Source: Bog-159 sp963738345
GTDB taxonomy: Bacteria > Acidobacteriota > Terriglobia > Bryobacterales > Bryobacteraceae
Direction: 5' to 3'
Assembly (NCBI GenBank): GCA_963738345.1
Contig: CAVTWI010000002.1
Location: 1,612,001 to 1,676,000, forward strand
DNA: 64,000 nt
Part shown: positions 1 to 10,762 of the stretch, in pieces
How positions within the stretch are numbered: position 1 is the first letter of the stretch
Layout of the letters: each line of letters opens with the position of its first letter
Program-made: the position numbers and the translations under genes
Notes under the pieces: model-generated
Seen by the model: the letters and a program-made list of their open reading frames with translations, nothing else
Told to the model about the DNA's origin: nothing
Databases searched by the model: none

Positions 1-1907
1 CCAGCCAACGCGCCGCTTATTTGGAACTGGCCACAGTTCAGCGTTCGGCACCCGTCATGCTACTGGTGGTTGACGATGCTCTGCGCGTCCGCAAAGCTAA
101 CGACCTGGCGCGCCGATTCGCCGCCGCCGACATGGCCGATTTGTTGGGCCTCGGCCCCGGAAGCACCCTCGGCTGTGTCAATGCGGTGGTTGATTTCAGG
201 GGATGTGGTTTTGGGCCGGGGTGCGAGGCGTGCCAGATCCGGCAGACCGTATCCGATACCTTGCGCAATGGCGTGCCGCATACCGCCATCGAAGTCTGGG
301 TCACCGTCAGCATCGACGGCCGTCCACAAAAAAGGTGCCTGGAGATTTCCACGGTTCCCATGCAACTTGACGGCAACAGACGTTCCGCGTTGATTTGCGG
401 GCAAGATATCACGGAGCGGAAAAACGCTGAAGGCGAGTTACGGAAGCAGCGCGATGCACTCCAGCGGCAAGCTGCTCTGATCGACCTGTCAAACGACGCC
501 ATCATCGTGGCCGACGCGCACCATGTAATTACGGCTTGGAATCAAGGCGCCGCCGAACTATACGGGTGGACCGAGGAAGAAGCCCTTGGCCGCGCGGCAG
601 ACCGGTTGCTCCGTACCCGTGCCGCCATTTCCAGCGATACCATCGCCGGCATCCTCAGCGAGGCTGGCCGTTGGGACGGCGAATTGGAACAGGTCCGGCA
701 CGATGGCACTGACCTGACCGTGGACAGCCGGCGTGTGCTGCTGCGCGATTCGCTGGGCGGCCCTTCCGCTCTGCTCGAGATTAATCGCGATATCACCGAA
801 CGCAAGCGTGCCCGCGAACACCTGCTTGCAGCCCACCGTCGTACTACCACCATTGTCGAGAGCATCTCTGACGGCTTTACCGTCTTCGATCCGAGCTGGC
901 GCTACACATTTGTCAATGCTGCCGCAGCCCGGCTTCTACATAAGTCCCGAGAACAGTTGCTTGGCAAAGTGTTCTGGGACTTATGGCCCTCAACCACCGG
1001 TACACCCCTTGAAAGAACCTTTCGCCGCGCCATGGATGAACATACTCCTCTTCAAATAGAAGCTTTTCATCCGGAGCCGCTGGACGCCTGGTTCGATGTC
1101 CGCTGCTACCCATCCGCCGAAGGCCTCTCGGTCTTCTTTACCGATGTCACGCAGCGCAAGAACGCCGAGGATGAAAACCGGCGCTTGAATGCGGAACTCG
1201 AGCAGCGCGTCCGCGACCGTACGGCGCAGATCCAGGCGACCAACAAGGAACTCGAAACCTTTGCGTATTCCGTATCCCACGACCTGCGCGCCCCGCTGCG
1301 CGGGATCGACGGCTGGAGTACGGCGCTGTTGGAGGACTTCGGCGCCCAATTGAATGACGATGCCCGCCACTGCCTGCAGCGGATAGGTTCGGAAGTGCAG
1401 AAAATGAGCACCTTGATCGATGACCTGCTGCGGCTTTCTCGTGTCACTCGCGCACCCATCGAACGCGGTTCGGTGGACCTCTCCGCCCTGTCGCGGACCA
1501 TCGCGGACAACCTTCGGGAAATCCACGCCGGCCGTCAAATCGAATTTTCCATTCAACCCGGCCTCACGGCCTCGGCCGACGCCCAATTGCTCGAAATCGC
1601 CATGACTAACCTGATGAACAATGCCGCTAAGTTCACCGGACATCGCAGTACCGCGCACATTGAGGTGGGTAGTACGGAGTGGGATGGTCAACCCGCCTTT
1701 CACGTGCGCGACAATGGCGCCGGCTTTGATATGGCGAATGCCCGGTCACTCTTTGGGCCTTTTCAGCGCCTGCACCGCGCCTCGGAATTCCCAGGCACCG
1801 GTATCGGACTCGCCACCGTGCAGCGCATCATCCACCGCCACGGGGGGCGTGTGTGGGCCGATGCTGAGGTCGATCACGGCGCCACTTTCTATTTCACCCT
1901 AGGCTGA
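1..1907 (+). CDS. PAS-domain sensor histidine kinase, 5' partial
   Basis: The frame is open from the left edge, so the N-terminus lies outside the window; the first usable start inside is a TTG at 21, giving 628 residues. Three PAS-like sensor modules come first (roughly residues 1-135, 145-265 and 275-390), the first two ending in the typical DITERK motif. A short coiled coil leads to a HisKA domain with the H-box SVSHDLRAPLRG near residue 416. The HATPase domain has the N-box NLMNNAAKF, G1 box DNGAGFD and G2 box GTGIGLA, so the kinase core looks complete. There is no membrane segment or receiver in the visible part, which suggests a cytosolic kinase with a separate response regulator. Its end overlaps by 9 nt the end of the convergent kinase. 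Confidence 0.9.
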   Translation, partial: SQRAAYLELATVQRSAPVMLLVVDDALRVRKANDLARRFAAADMADLLGLGPGSTLGCVNAVVDFRGCGFGPGCEACQIRQTVSDTLRNGVPHTAIEVWVTVSIDGRPQKRCLEISTVPMQLDGNRRSALICGQDITERKNAEGELRKQRDALQRQAALIDLSNDAIIVADAHHVITAWNQGAAELYGWTEEEALGRAADRLLRTRAAISSDTIAGILSEAGRWDGELEQVRHDGTDLTVDSRRVLLRDSLGGPSALLEINRDITERKRAREHLLAAHRRTTTIVESISDGFTVFDPSWRYTFVNAAAARLLHKSREQLLGKVFWDLWPSTTGTPLERTFRRAMDEHTPLQIEAFHPEPLDAWFDVRCYPSAEGLSVFFTDVTQRKNAEDENRRLNAELEQRVRDRTAQIQATNKELETFAYSVSHDLRAPLRGIDGWSTALLEDFGAQLNDDARHCLQRIGSEVQKMSTLIDDLLRLSRVTRAPIERGSVDLSALSRTIADNLREIHAGRQIEFSIQPGLTASADAQLLEIAMTNLMNNAAKFTGHRSTAHIEVGSTEWDGQPAFHVRDNGAGFDMANARSLFGPFQRLHRASEFPGTGIGLATVQRIIHRHGGRVWADAEVDHGATFYFTLG

Positions 1908-4602
1908 ACCTAATACCGCCTTGACTTTCTCCGCAAGGCGCGCCGCACTGTATGGCTTTTGGATAAATCCCGAAACACCATACCCCCCGAATTTCCGGAC
2001 CGCTTCCGCCTCGCTGAAGCCGCTCGACAATACGATCCTCACGTCGGGCCGGACCCGCCGCAATTCCCGCAGGGCCGCTTCTCCTCCCAGCACCGGCATG
2101 GTCAAATCCATTAATATCAAGCTGATTTCTTCGCCCCGGCTCAACGCCAGGTCGATCGCTTCCCGCCCGTTCTCGGCCAGCAAAACCTGGTATCCGTGAC
2201 GTTCCAGCGCGTGCTGGGCTGCGCGCCGCACGAAGGCTTCGTCGTCCGCCACCAGGATCGTTCCGCTGCCCCGCAAGTCTCTCTTACCCAAGCGCCCACC
2301 GGCTTTCGGAGCCTCCCGCCCCGAGGCGGGCAGCAGCACTCTGAAACGTGGTGCCCACTCCAGCCGCGCTACGCACGCCGATGGCGCCCTTATGGCCCCG
2401 CACAATGCCCAGCACCGCGGAGAGACCTAGCCCCCGCCCGGAAAACTTAGTGGTGAAAAAGGGATCGAAGATTTTCGACTGCGTCTCGGTGTCCATGCCG
2501 CTTCCGGTGTCCCGCACCTCTAGCGACACATAAATGCCCGGTCCAATCGCGGCTCCCGGAAAACTCTCCCCTGCGGTTTCCGAATCGATGGTCTGCATGG
2601 CCGTCGTCACCGCCACCGAACCCGGGCGGTCCTGTGCAATGGACTCCGCACCGTTAATCACCAGATTCATGATCAACTGCTGCAATTGCCCGCGGTCGCC
2701 GTCTACTGCCGGTAAACCGTCCGCCAGATCTAACCGGAGATCCACTGTGCGCGGAATGGATGTCCGCACCAGAACCGTCATCTCCCGGGTCAAGTCGGAC
2801 AAGTTGACCGGTTCGACCACGAACCGCCCTTTGCCCGCATAAGCCAGCAATTGACGCGTCAGATACGCCGCGCTCTCCGCCGCTTTAATCACTTCCTCTA
2901 TGTGGCCGCGTCCCGGATGCGTGGGCGCAAGTAAATCGAGTGCCAGCGACGCATTTCCCAGAACGCCGGTCAGCAGATTGTTGAAATCGTGCGCGACTCC
3001 GCCCGCCAGTACCCCGATGCTCTCCAGTTTCTGGGTCTGCCGCAGTTGCTCGTCCAGGCGTTTACGCTCGGTCACGTCCCGGTAGTTCACCACGACCCCC
3101 GCGATTACCCGGTCGCTCAACAGATTCTTGCTGACCGCCTCGATCCACCGCCACGAACCGTCCTTGTGCCTCACGCGGTGCTCGGTGGTAACCACTGCGC
3201 CGGGCCGCATCAGAAAACTCGCCACGCGCTCCTTGAAGTCCAAGCGCTCCTCGATATGCACCAGTTCGAACACTCGCCGGCCCAGCGAATCCTGGCTGTC
3301 GATCCCCAGGATCGGGGGCCCGGTGTACAAGATATGCCCGCCGGCGTCCAGTAGCACGAAACCATCCGCGCTATTTTCGATCAACGCCCGGAAGCGCTGC
3401 TCGCTTTCCCGTAGCGCCCGCTCCACTAGCTTGAGCTCAGTGATATCCTGCGCCACTCCCGCCACGCCGATCACCGCGCCGGATGCCGCCTTCACCGGGT
3501 AGTAGCTCGCCAGTAGGTCGCGAGGCCCCCGGCCGCCCGGTTTTGCCGTGCGGAACTGCCAGTCCAACACTGGCCGGCCGGAGTCGATAATCCGCTGCAG
3601 TAGAGGCGCGAAAAACGAAGCCGAATCCGGCAGCACCTCCCATACGGTGCGGCCCAGATGCTCGCCCGCAGCGAGGCCGTTCATGGCCGCCAGCCTCTGG
3701 TTAATCCGCAGATACCGCAGATCGGCGTCGATCAGGCACAATCCTACCGGCGCCGTCTGATAAATGTGCTCCAGTTCCGCCAGTTCCCGCTGCGCCCGCT
3801 CTTCTTTGTCCCGCAACATTTGCTCGGAGCGTTTTTGTGCGCTAATGTCGCGAAAGTTCACCACCACCGCGCCGACGCTGGACTCGTGCAGCAGATTGGT
3901 GCCGAAATGCTCTGTCCAGATGATCTCGCCGTCTTTCCGGATCACCCGTACTTGCACTCCCAGCGTGTGGCCCGGCAGGTCTATAACTGCGCCCAGACGC
4001 TCCCGGGCGAGCGGTAAATCTTCCAGCGCGACGAGTCCGAAGGCATTCCTGCCAGCGAGTTCCTCCGCTGTATACCCCAGAATGCGTTCCGCCGAAGGAC
4101 TGGCGTAAAGGATGTTGGCTTGGGCGTCGAGCAGGCAAATGGCGTCGAAGCTATGCTCGATCAAAGCCCGGAATCGCTTCTCGCTTCTCTTGACGTCCGC
4201 TTCGAGCGCCCTCTGCCGCACCCGGCCTTGGGCGGCTTCCAGTTCCCGCTCCACCGCGTGACCTAGGCGCGAAAGCCGGTCTTTCATGATGATGTCGCGT
4301 GCCCCGGCCTTCACCGCCGATACTGCCGCCTCGTCAACCGCCGTACCCGACATCAGCAAAACTGGGGCAACGCTACGCTTCTCCCGTACCAAGGCCAACG
4401 CCGCTTTGTAAGTGAAATCGGCAAGGCTGTGCGCGCAGAGCACCAGGTCCCAACGCTTTCGGTCGAGCGCCGCCGCCATCTCTTCGGCCGAAGATACCCG
4501 CTGCCAATCCGGCGCGTAGCCCGCCCGTTCCAATTCCAGTACGGCGCGATCCGCGTCATCCGCGGAGTCTTCCACTATCAGGACGTTCAACGTCCGGCTC
4601 AT
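1899..4602 (-). CDS. Hybrid PAS histidine kinase, degenerate N-terminal receiver, C-terminal receiver; one frameshift
   Basis: The ATG at 4602 begins MSRTLNVLIVEDS, the usual start of a receiver domain; a further upstream start is less likely. Order: receiver (1-125), three PAS domains, HisKA with GVAHDFNNLLTGVLGN, HATPase with DTGSGMD and GRGLGLSAV, then a second receiver with the normal acceptor context LILMDLTMPVLGG. In the first receiver the aspartate that should follow strand 3 is alanine (A57 in LVLCAHSL), while the acidic pair and the MKD lysine remain. Near 2345 the frame shifts by one base between the kinase and the C-terminal receiver; joining the frames gives a normal hybrid kinase of about 900 residues. 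The most likely cause is a one-base sequence insertion, although a real split is possible. Confidence 0.85.
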
Positions 4603-4697
4603 GCCTTCCCATTGTAATTGCGGTGCAGTCCCACGCGCCTGTGCCTCAAGGTTGTATCCTAGGACTGAGGAGTAGAGTACACTCAGCCCCACCCACC

Positions 4698-5985
4698 ATG
4701 GCCACCACTGTAACCCCCGTGCGCGAAATTGAAACCACCACGCTACCCAACGGCGTCCGGGTGATCACCGAGGCCATGCCGCACGTGCGCTCCATCTCCG
4801 TCGGCATCTGGATCGGCTCCGGCTCCCGCCGCGAGAACTCCGAACAGAACGGCATCTCCCACTTCATCGAGCACATGCTCTTCAAGGGCACCACCACCCG
4901 CTCCGCCGAAGACATCGCTCGCTCCGTCGATTCCATCGGCGGCAACCTCGACGCCTTCACCGCCAAGGAACTGGTCTGCTTCAACACCAAGGTCCTCGAT
5001 CAGCACCTGCCCATGGCTTTCGACGTCATCGCCGATCTGGTCCTGAACCCTCTCTTCCGCGAAGAAGATATCGACAAAGAAAAGGGCGTCATCCTCGAAG
5101 AAATCAAAATGGAGGCGGATAGCCCCGATTACCTGGTCCACGAAATCTTCTCCTCCAACTTCTGGAAAGATCATCCTCTCGGCAAACCCATTCTCGGCAC
5201 CCGTGAAACCGTCAAACGTTTCGACCGCCAGATGATCGACGATTATTACCGGTCCGTCTACGCGCCCGCCAATGTCCTGATCACCGCGGCCGGCAATCTC
5301 ACGCATGAGCGTCTGGTGGCTCTGGTGGCCAAGCATTTCGCGTCGCTATCGCCTAACGGCCCGCCCCCAGCCGAACCGGTTCCCGCCACCCATGCCCGCA
5401 TCGCTCTGCGCAACAAGAAGTCGCTGGAACAGGTGCACATGTGCCTGGGAGTGCCGTCTTATCCCCTGCCGCATGAGGAACGCTTCGCCTGTTACGTGCT
5501 CAATACGCTGCTGGGCGGCGGCATGAGTTCGCGCCTCTTTCAGAACATCCGCGAACGACAGGGCCTGGCATACGCCGTGTTCTCCGAGCTAAGCCCCTAC
5601 CGCGATACCGGCTGCCTTTCCATCTACGCCGGCACCTCCATCGAATCCGTCGGCAAAGTCGTCGAATCGATCATCAAGGAATTCCACGAGCTCAAACAGG
5701 ATGGCGTCAGCGACGAGGAATTGCGCCGCGCGAAGGATCATCTGAAAGGTTCTCTCATGCTCAGCCTGGAATCCACTTCCAGCCGCATGTCTAACCTGGC
5801 CCGGCAGGAAATGTATTTTGGCCGCTTCTTTACCCTCGACGAACTGGTGGAAAGCATCGAACAGGTAACCGCCGGACGACGTCCAGCGCATTGCTCAAAC
5901 GTTCTTCGATCCGAAACAGATTGCGCTCACCATTCTGGGCAATCTGGATGGCTTCAAGATCGGCCGCGAGGATCTGGTGTGTTGA
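4698..5985 (+). CDS. M16 family zinc metallopeptidase (processing-peptidase type); frameshift near the end
   Basis: The start MATTVTPVRE at 4698 fits the family. The inverted zinc motif HFIEH lies at residues 55-59 with the downstream glutamate region EEIKMEADSPDY, as in mitochondrial processing peptidase beta and bacterial PepR/PqqL-type enzymes. The second, inactive M16 half contains LLGGGMSSRLFQNIRE. No signal peptide is visible. Around 5868 an extra base (GCCGGACGAC where GCCGACGAC is expected) throws the frame; the following frame restores DVQRIAQTFFDPKQIALTILGNL and ends at a TGA at 5983-5985, giving about 428 residues. It heads a forward cluster with a 4-nt gap to the LemA gene. Substrate unknown. 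Confidence 0.88.
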
Positions 5986-5989
5986 GGCG

Positions 5990-6523
5990 ATGAAGCTTCT
6001 GGTTTTGGCGCTGGTGGCTGTGGGCCTCATTTTCGGCGCCAAGTGCATGGCGGTTCGCCAGGATCTGGTTTCGGAACGCCTGGCCATCGACGCCGATTGG
6101 GCCCAAGTGGAAATTGCCCTCCAACATCGCGCCGCTATCGTCCCCGCCTTAACCGGTTTACTGCAAGCCGAAGCTCAGCCCGCCGTCGCCGCCGTTGTCC
6201 AGGCGCTCACCGACGCCAGTAACACGCTGGCCGCCGCGCACGGACGGCAGGAAAAGATCCAGGCCAACACCCGCTTGGATGACGCCTTTTCGCGCCTTAT
6301 GCTACAGGTTGAGAATTATCCCAAGATTGAAAACGGCAAGCCCTATGCCGACCTGCTCGAAACCTTGAAGGGCGCCGAATACGAAATCGCCGTGGCCCGC
6401 CGCAAATATAACGAGGCAGTGGAGCACTACAATGCGCGCCTGGACCTTTTCCCCAACAACATCGTGGCCTCCCTGACGGCGATAAACAAGATCGATGCCT
6501 ATTTCCGAACTCCCGCAATTTGA
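5990..6523 (+). CDS. LemA family protein
   Basis: The protein has 177 residues, starting at the ATG at 5990 just after the peptidase stop. It opens with a hydrophobic segment (MKLLVLALVAVGLIFGA) that can serve as a membrane anchor, followed by a long helical domain. The C-terminal pattern ENYPKIENGKPYADLLETLKG...EYEIAVARRKYNEAVEHYNARLDLFPNNIVA matches the LemA family (usually ENYPDLKAN, RRRYNEAV and FPSNLVA). LemA proteins are anchored envelope proteins often found next to peptidases; the molecular role is not settled. The neighbouring M16 peptidase suggests a joint role in envelope protein turnover, which is inference only. Confidence 0.85.
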   Translation: MKLLVLALVAVGLIFGAKCMAVRQDLVSERLAIDADWAQVEIALQHRAAIVPALTGLLQAEAQPAVAAVVQALTDASNTLAAAHGRQEKIQANTRLDDAFSRLMLQVENYPKIENGKPYADLLETLKGAEYEIAVARRKYNEAVEHYNARLDLFPNNIVASLTAINKIDAYFRTPAI

Positions 6524-6529
6524 AACGTT

Positions 6530-7982
6530 ATGAACACACCGATTTTTGCTAATTACATTGACGGCCAATGGATCGACAGCGGCGCGCACTTCGACGACCG
6601 CAATCCCGCTAACACATCCGAAATCGTGGGACAGTTCGCAAAAGGTTCCGCCGCCGACATCACCAAAGCCGCCGCGGCCGCCGCAGCAGCACTCCCCGCC
6701 TGGTCGACTATGAATGCGCCTGCTCGCGGCGCCATCCTTTTCAAAGCCGCCGAGATTCTCGAGAGCCGCTTCGATACCATTGCCGCCGATATGACCCGCG
6801 AAGAAGGGAAAACTCTCCCCGAGTCTAAAGGCGAAGTCCGCCGCTCCATCAACGTCTTCCGTTATTTCGCCGGTGAAGGTACTCGGCTGGACGGCATCCT
6901 GGTTCCCTCGGAACGCGATCGGGTGCATATGTTTGCCATCCGCAAGCCTATCGGCGTGCTGGGCTTGGTCACTCCCTGGAATTTTCCCAGCGTAATCCCC
7001 GCGTGGAAACTCGCGCCCGCGTTGATCTGCGGCAATACCGTGGTCCTGAAACCTGCCAGCGCCGCACCACTCAGTGCCTGGCGCATTAGTGGAAGCCCTG
7101 CATGAAGCCGGCCTGCCCAAAGGCGTGGTCAATTTCGTCGCGGGCTCCGGCGGTGAGCTCGGCAAGGCGCTTGTGGAGGCGCCCCCCCTAAAGGCCGTCT
7201 CGTTCACCGGCTCCTGCCAGATCGGCAACTGGCTGCATGCCGAGGCGTCCAAGCGTCGCCTGCGCATCCAACTGGAAATGGGCGGCAAGAATCCCACCAT
7301 CGTGCTGGCCGACGCCGACTTCAACGCCGCCGTTGAAAATACGGTCAATGCCGCGTTCTTTTCGACCGGGCCAGAAATGTACCGCTACCAGCCGCGTCAT
7401 CGTTGAAGACGCCATTTACGACCGCTTCCTCGCAGCCGTAGTCGAGCGCACGCGCAAACTCAAAGTGGGCGACGGCATGCGACCTGGCATCGATATCGGC
7501 CCGTGCGTCGACCAGGCCCAAATGGACACGGTCCTGCACTATATCGATATCGGCCGGCAGGAAGCCGGACGAGCCTAAAATCGGCGGAAACCTGCCTCTG
7601 CGATGGGCGATTCGCCAACGGCTATTTCGTCGAACCTACCGTTTTCGCCGGCGTGACTCCCGAGATGACCATCGCCCGTGAAGAGATCTTCGGACCCGTG
7701 CTGGCCGTCATGCGCGCACGCGATTTTGAAGACGCCATGCGCATCGCCAACGATATTCCCTTCGGGCTTTCCGCCTCGATCCAGACCACCAATCTTTCGC
7801 GCGTCTTCGAATTCGTTTACCGCATGGAAGCCGGACTACTCACGATTAACCTTCCCAGCGCCGGCATCGAGTACCAGTTACCTTTCGGCGGAACGAAAGA
7901 CTCCAGCTTCGGGCCCAAGGAACAGGGCCCCGCCGCGCTCGATTTTTATAGCGATTACAAAACCGTTTACCTGAAATACTAA
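6530..7982 (+). CDS. Aldehyde dehydrogenase, possibly 2-oxoglutarate semialdehyde dehydrogenase; four frameshifts
   Basis: The locus reads as one NAD(P)+-dependent aldehyde dehydrogenase of about 480 residues. Visible marks are GLVTPWNFP, the cofactor-site lysine in NTVVLKPAS, FTGS, the general base region LEMGGKNP and the nucleophile region GQKCTATSRV (catalytic Cys), then EEIFGPVLAV and the C-terminal LPFGGTKDSSFGPKEQG. Frame changes occur near 7071, 7377, 7568 and 7607, and each moves the frame as one inserted base would, so sequence error is more likely than pseudogenisation. Its stop overlaps the next start (TAATG). Paired with the FAH-family gene it suggests the last steps of an oxidative, Weimberg-type sugar acid pathway; the substrate is inferred from this pairing only. 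Confidence 0.82.
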
Positions 7983-8834
7983 TGCGCCTCGGACAAATCA
8001 AAGCGGAAGGCGGCTATCTCGCCGCCGTATTCGAAGGGGACTTGGCCCGCACGGTTCCCGGCTATACCATCGCCGACCTGATACGCCGGTCGGAAGTTCA
8101 GAACGTGTCGCTCGGCAAGACCACCGCACGCCTTGCCAGCCACCACGCCGAGCCGCACACCCCCGCCATCCCCATCGTGCCGCGCGGAGGTGTGGGCCTG
8201 CGGTTGCACCTACGAACGCAGCGCCTCCTTTCGCGATGCCGAGCATGGTACGCGCGAGGGCATGTACGCCTACGTTTACAATGAGCCGCGGCCTGAAATC
8301 TTTTTTAAGGGAACCGCGCGGGTATGCGTCGGCCCCGGCCAGGCGATCGGCATTCGTGCCGACTCCCGCTTCACTGCGCCCGAACCTGAACTCGCGTTGA
8401 TCGTCGGCGGCAAGGGCAATATCGTCGGTTATACCCTTGCCAACGACGTCTCCGCATGGGATATCGAGCGCGAAAACGCCCTCTACCTCCCGCAGTCGAA
8501 AGTCTATACGGCATGCTGCGCCCTCGGCCCCGCCATTATCACCGTCGACGATCTTCCCGATCCTTACAATTTGGAAATGACATGCACCATCACGCGTGAC
8601 GGCCAGCAGCGGTTCACCGGCAGCGTCTCCACCTCCAAACTGCATCGGAAATTCGAAACCTTGATCGAATATTTGCGCCGCGCGAACGCTACGCCGGCCG
8701 GTACCGTGCTGCTCACCGGCACCGGTATCATCGTACCCGAGGACGCCGCCCTGGCCCCCGGCGACATCGTCACCATCAGCATCCCCGAAATCGGAGAGTT
8801 GACTAATCATGCCCAAACCGTCGGCGCCGCTTGA
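7982..8834 (+). CDS. Fumarylacetoacetate hydrolase family protein (sugar-acid dehydratase-like); one frameshift
   Basis: The ATG at 7982 overlaps the aldehyde dehydrogenase stop. The catalytic FAH fold is recognisable from AEVWACGCTYERS, the region EPELALIVGGKGNIVGYTLANDVSAWDIE with the metal-binding E and D residues, and the C-terminal LLTGTGIIVPEDAALAPGD. Near 8184 an extra C (CCGCGCGG) separates the N-terminal part (MRLGQIKAEGG onward) from this core; joined length is about 283 residues. Proteins of this subgroup next to semialdehyde dehydrogenases act as 2-keto-3-deoxy sugar acid dehydratases or diketo acid hydrolases. The pairing supports a sugar-acid route here, but the exact reaction cannot be read from sequence. 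Confidence 0.8.
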
Positions 8835-9321
8835 CCTGAAGCGTGCCTTGCTCGAATCCTACGCGGTTAACGAGCGCATTAACCAATACCTGCTGGAGAA
8901 TTTGCCGGACGCCGCGTGGAATGCCGATCCTCCGGACGGGAAAGGTCGAAGCGTCGCCGCGATCGTTGCCCATATCCACAACGTGCGCCATATGTGGCTG
9001 GTGGCGGCGGCTAAAGGCAAGCCCCTGCCGGACAAACTCGATCCCGCGACTGTTACTAAGAAAGAGGCGATGCAGGCCCTAGCCGCCAGCGCCAAGGCTT
9101 GTTCCCAACTCCTGGCAGAATCGCTTGACCATCCTGAAGGAAAGGTCAAGAGCTTCCGCCCCGATGTCGTCGGCTTCTTCTCGTACTTGATTTCACACGA
9201 CGCCCACCATCGGGGGCAGATTGCCGCCCTGGCCCGCCAATCGGGCCACCCGCTGCCTAAAACTGCAATCTTCGGCATGTGGGAGTGGGGTTCCCGCTCG
9301 AAAGATTGCGGCTTCGGATAG
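8809..9321 (+). CDS. DinB-superfamily metal-binding protein
   Basis: The protein has 170 residues, from an ATG that overlaps the end of the FAH-family gene by 26 nt, so translation is probably coupled. It is a four-helix DinB/YfiT-type domain: the first metal ligand is in HIHNVRHMW and the paired histidines are in SHDAHHRGQIA near residues 125-130. A second conserved point is the Trp-Asn context near residue 37. These proteins bind a divalent metal, and some are thiol transferases; nothing here points to a substrate. There is no frame damage. Confidence 0.8.
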   Translation: MPKPSAPLDLKRALLESYAVNERINQYLLENLPDAAWNADPPDGKGRSVAAIVAHIHNVRHMWLVAAAKGKPLPDKLDPATVTKKEAMQALAASAKACSQLLAESLDHPEGKVKSFRPDVVGFFSYLISHDAHHRGQIAALARQSGHPLPKTAIFGMWEWGSRSKDCGFG

Positions 9322-9338
9322 CCGGCCCCCCGGAGCGT

Positions 9339-10634
9339 TTATGGCACCAGTTTGAAAATCACTCCGCCACCCTCGCCGCTACCTGCCGGAGTGGTCCCGT
9401 AAAGCGCGCCCGTAGAATCTTCCGTGAGCGCGCAGCCGGGGTTTGCGCCGTCGCCGGCAAAGATGCCCTGGAAAGCGTAAACCAGGCTGTAGTCGTAGGT
9501 GCCCGGCGCAAGTTTATAGATGGTGCCCAAACCCGCGGCGCCGCCTTGCTGCGTCGTTCCCCACAACGTGCCGCTGGCGTCCTGGTAAAGACCGGCTCTG
9601 GGATTAAAGCCGTCGCTGCCGATGCCGAAATCGTGCCACGTCGTTAGGGTGTAGGCAGGTCCCGCAAGCTGGAAGACCGTTCCGCAACCGTATTCCGTGT
9701 TGATGCATTCGGTTCCTGTACCCCCGGCAGTGGTCGTGCCCCAAAGATTCCCGGCGCCGCCAATCAGCCCTCCGTTGGGTTCAGCGCCGTCTGAGCCGCC
9801 CGTGAACTGGTGAATAGTGGTGAAGGTCCATGCGGTCTGACCAGAGGGCGGCGGGACCAGCGTGTACGCCGTGCCTTCGAAATACGTGCCGCCGGACTGC
9901 GTGGCGCCATAGATCGTGCCGGTCGAGTCCAGCAGTAAATTGCCGCGGGGCAGGCATCCGTCCGATCCGCTATTGCTGAAGACGTGTGGCCAGGTCTTGG
10001 TCCATACGCCTCCACCTGCCGGCGTTAATTTGAATATGCCTCCGCATATGGCCCCGCCTCCGGGCCCGTATTGGGTAGCTCCGTAAATCGCTCCCTGGGA
10101 ATCCATCGCCAGTCCGTTCTCTATCGTTCCGGATTGATCGGAAAGCGCGTCAAAGCTGTAGATCAGCGTCTCAGTCCACGTGGTCTGTCCTTGGGCTGGA
10201 GGCGTCAACTCGAATATGCCGCCGTCATCATAGGCGCCGCCGTCTTTCATGGCGCCATACAGATTTCCATGCGCATCGGAAATGAGCGGGCTGGTCGGTC
10301 CAAAATTGCCCCCGACACCGCCAGGGAAAGCGTAGACCTTTTTGAAAGTGGTTTGGCCGCCAGCCGGTATGTTCAGGCTGTACACTTCTGAGTCGTTTGC
10401 GCCATCTGCGACGCCATAAAGGTGGGTACCCTTAAGCAGCAATTCGTGGCCGCCACCATAGGCGCAGGTCTTACATGCTGAAAAAGAGTGAAGCACGGTT
10501 TCGGTCTGAGCCCTCGCCGCCGTAGGCGTGAGGACCATGGGAAGGAGAACGGCGACAGCCAGTGCCAAGCCGGACCGCGATTGCGCGCACAATCGCGTGA
10601 AACGTTCGTCAGACAACATCAAATAGTTCATCAT
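9339..10634 (-). CDS. Secreted GloVer tandem-repeat protein
   Basis: The start at 10634 has a good ribosome site (AAGGAG, 7 nt away). A signal peptide ending TAARAQTETV leads into a beta-propeller-like array. Each repeat has a LYSFTGG-type segment, a GNLYGTT-type segment and a TIFKLTPP-type segment; at least seven copies can be counted, several as IYGATQSGG or LWGTTTAGG. This is the choice-of-anchor tandem repeat GloVer family, common in Acidobacteriota. No C-terminal anchor follows the last repeat (GGVIFKLVP). Likely an extracellular or surface protein of unknown binding partner. The larger protein at 40.3-43.0 kb belongs to the same family. Confidence 0.8.
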   Translation of the reverse strand: MMNYLMLSDERFTRLCAQSRSGLALAVAVLLPMVLTPTAARAQTETVLHSFSACKTCAYGGGHELLLKGTHLYGVADGANDSEVYSLNIPAGGQTTFKKVYAFPGGVGGNFGPTSPLISDAHGNLYGAMKDGGAYDDGGIFELTPPAQGQTTWTETLIYSFDALSDQSGTIENGLAMDSQGAIYGATQYGPGGGAICGGIFKLTPAGGGVWTKTWPHVFSNSGSDGCLPRGNLLLDSTGTIYGATQSGGTYFEGTAYTLVPPPSGQTAWTFTTIHQFTGGSDGAEPNGGLIGGAGNLWGTTTAGGTGTECINTEYGCGTVFQLAGPAYTLTTWHDFGIGSDGFNPRAGLYQDASGTLWGTTQQGGAAGLGTIYKLAPGTYDYSLVYAFQGIFAGDGANPGCALTEDSTGALYGTTPAGSGEGGGVIFKLVP

Positions 10635-10762
10635 GGGAATGCTCCTTTTTGAGATCGGAATCGATGTGGCCCCTCCCGTTTGAACGGTGCCATGCATCGC
10701 TTTCTACTCAACCTGCGCAATTCCCACGAAAATTTAGCGCCGCTGCGGAATTATTTCTCCAG

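Noticed and set aside
6530..7982. Aldehyde dehydrogenase as several separate genes or a pseudogene
   Set aside because: All conserved motifs are present in order and each break fits one inserted base, matching the pattern in many other genes of the window.
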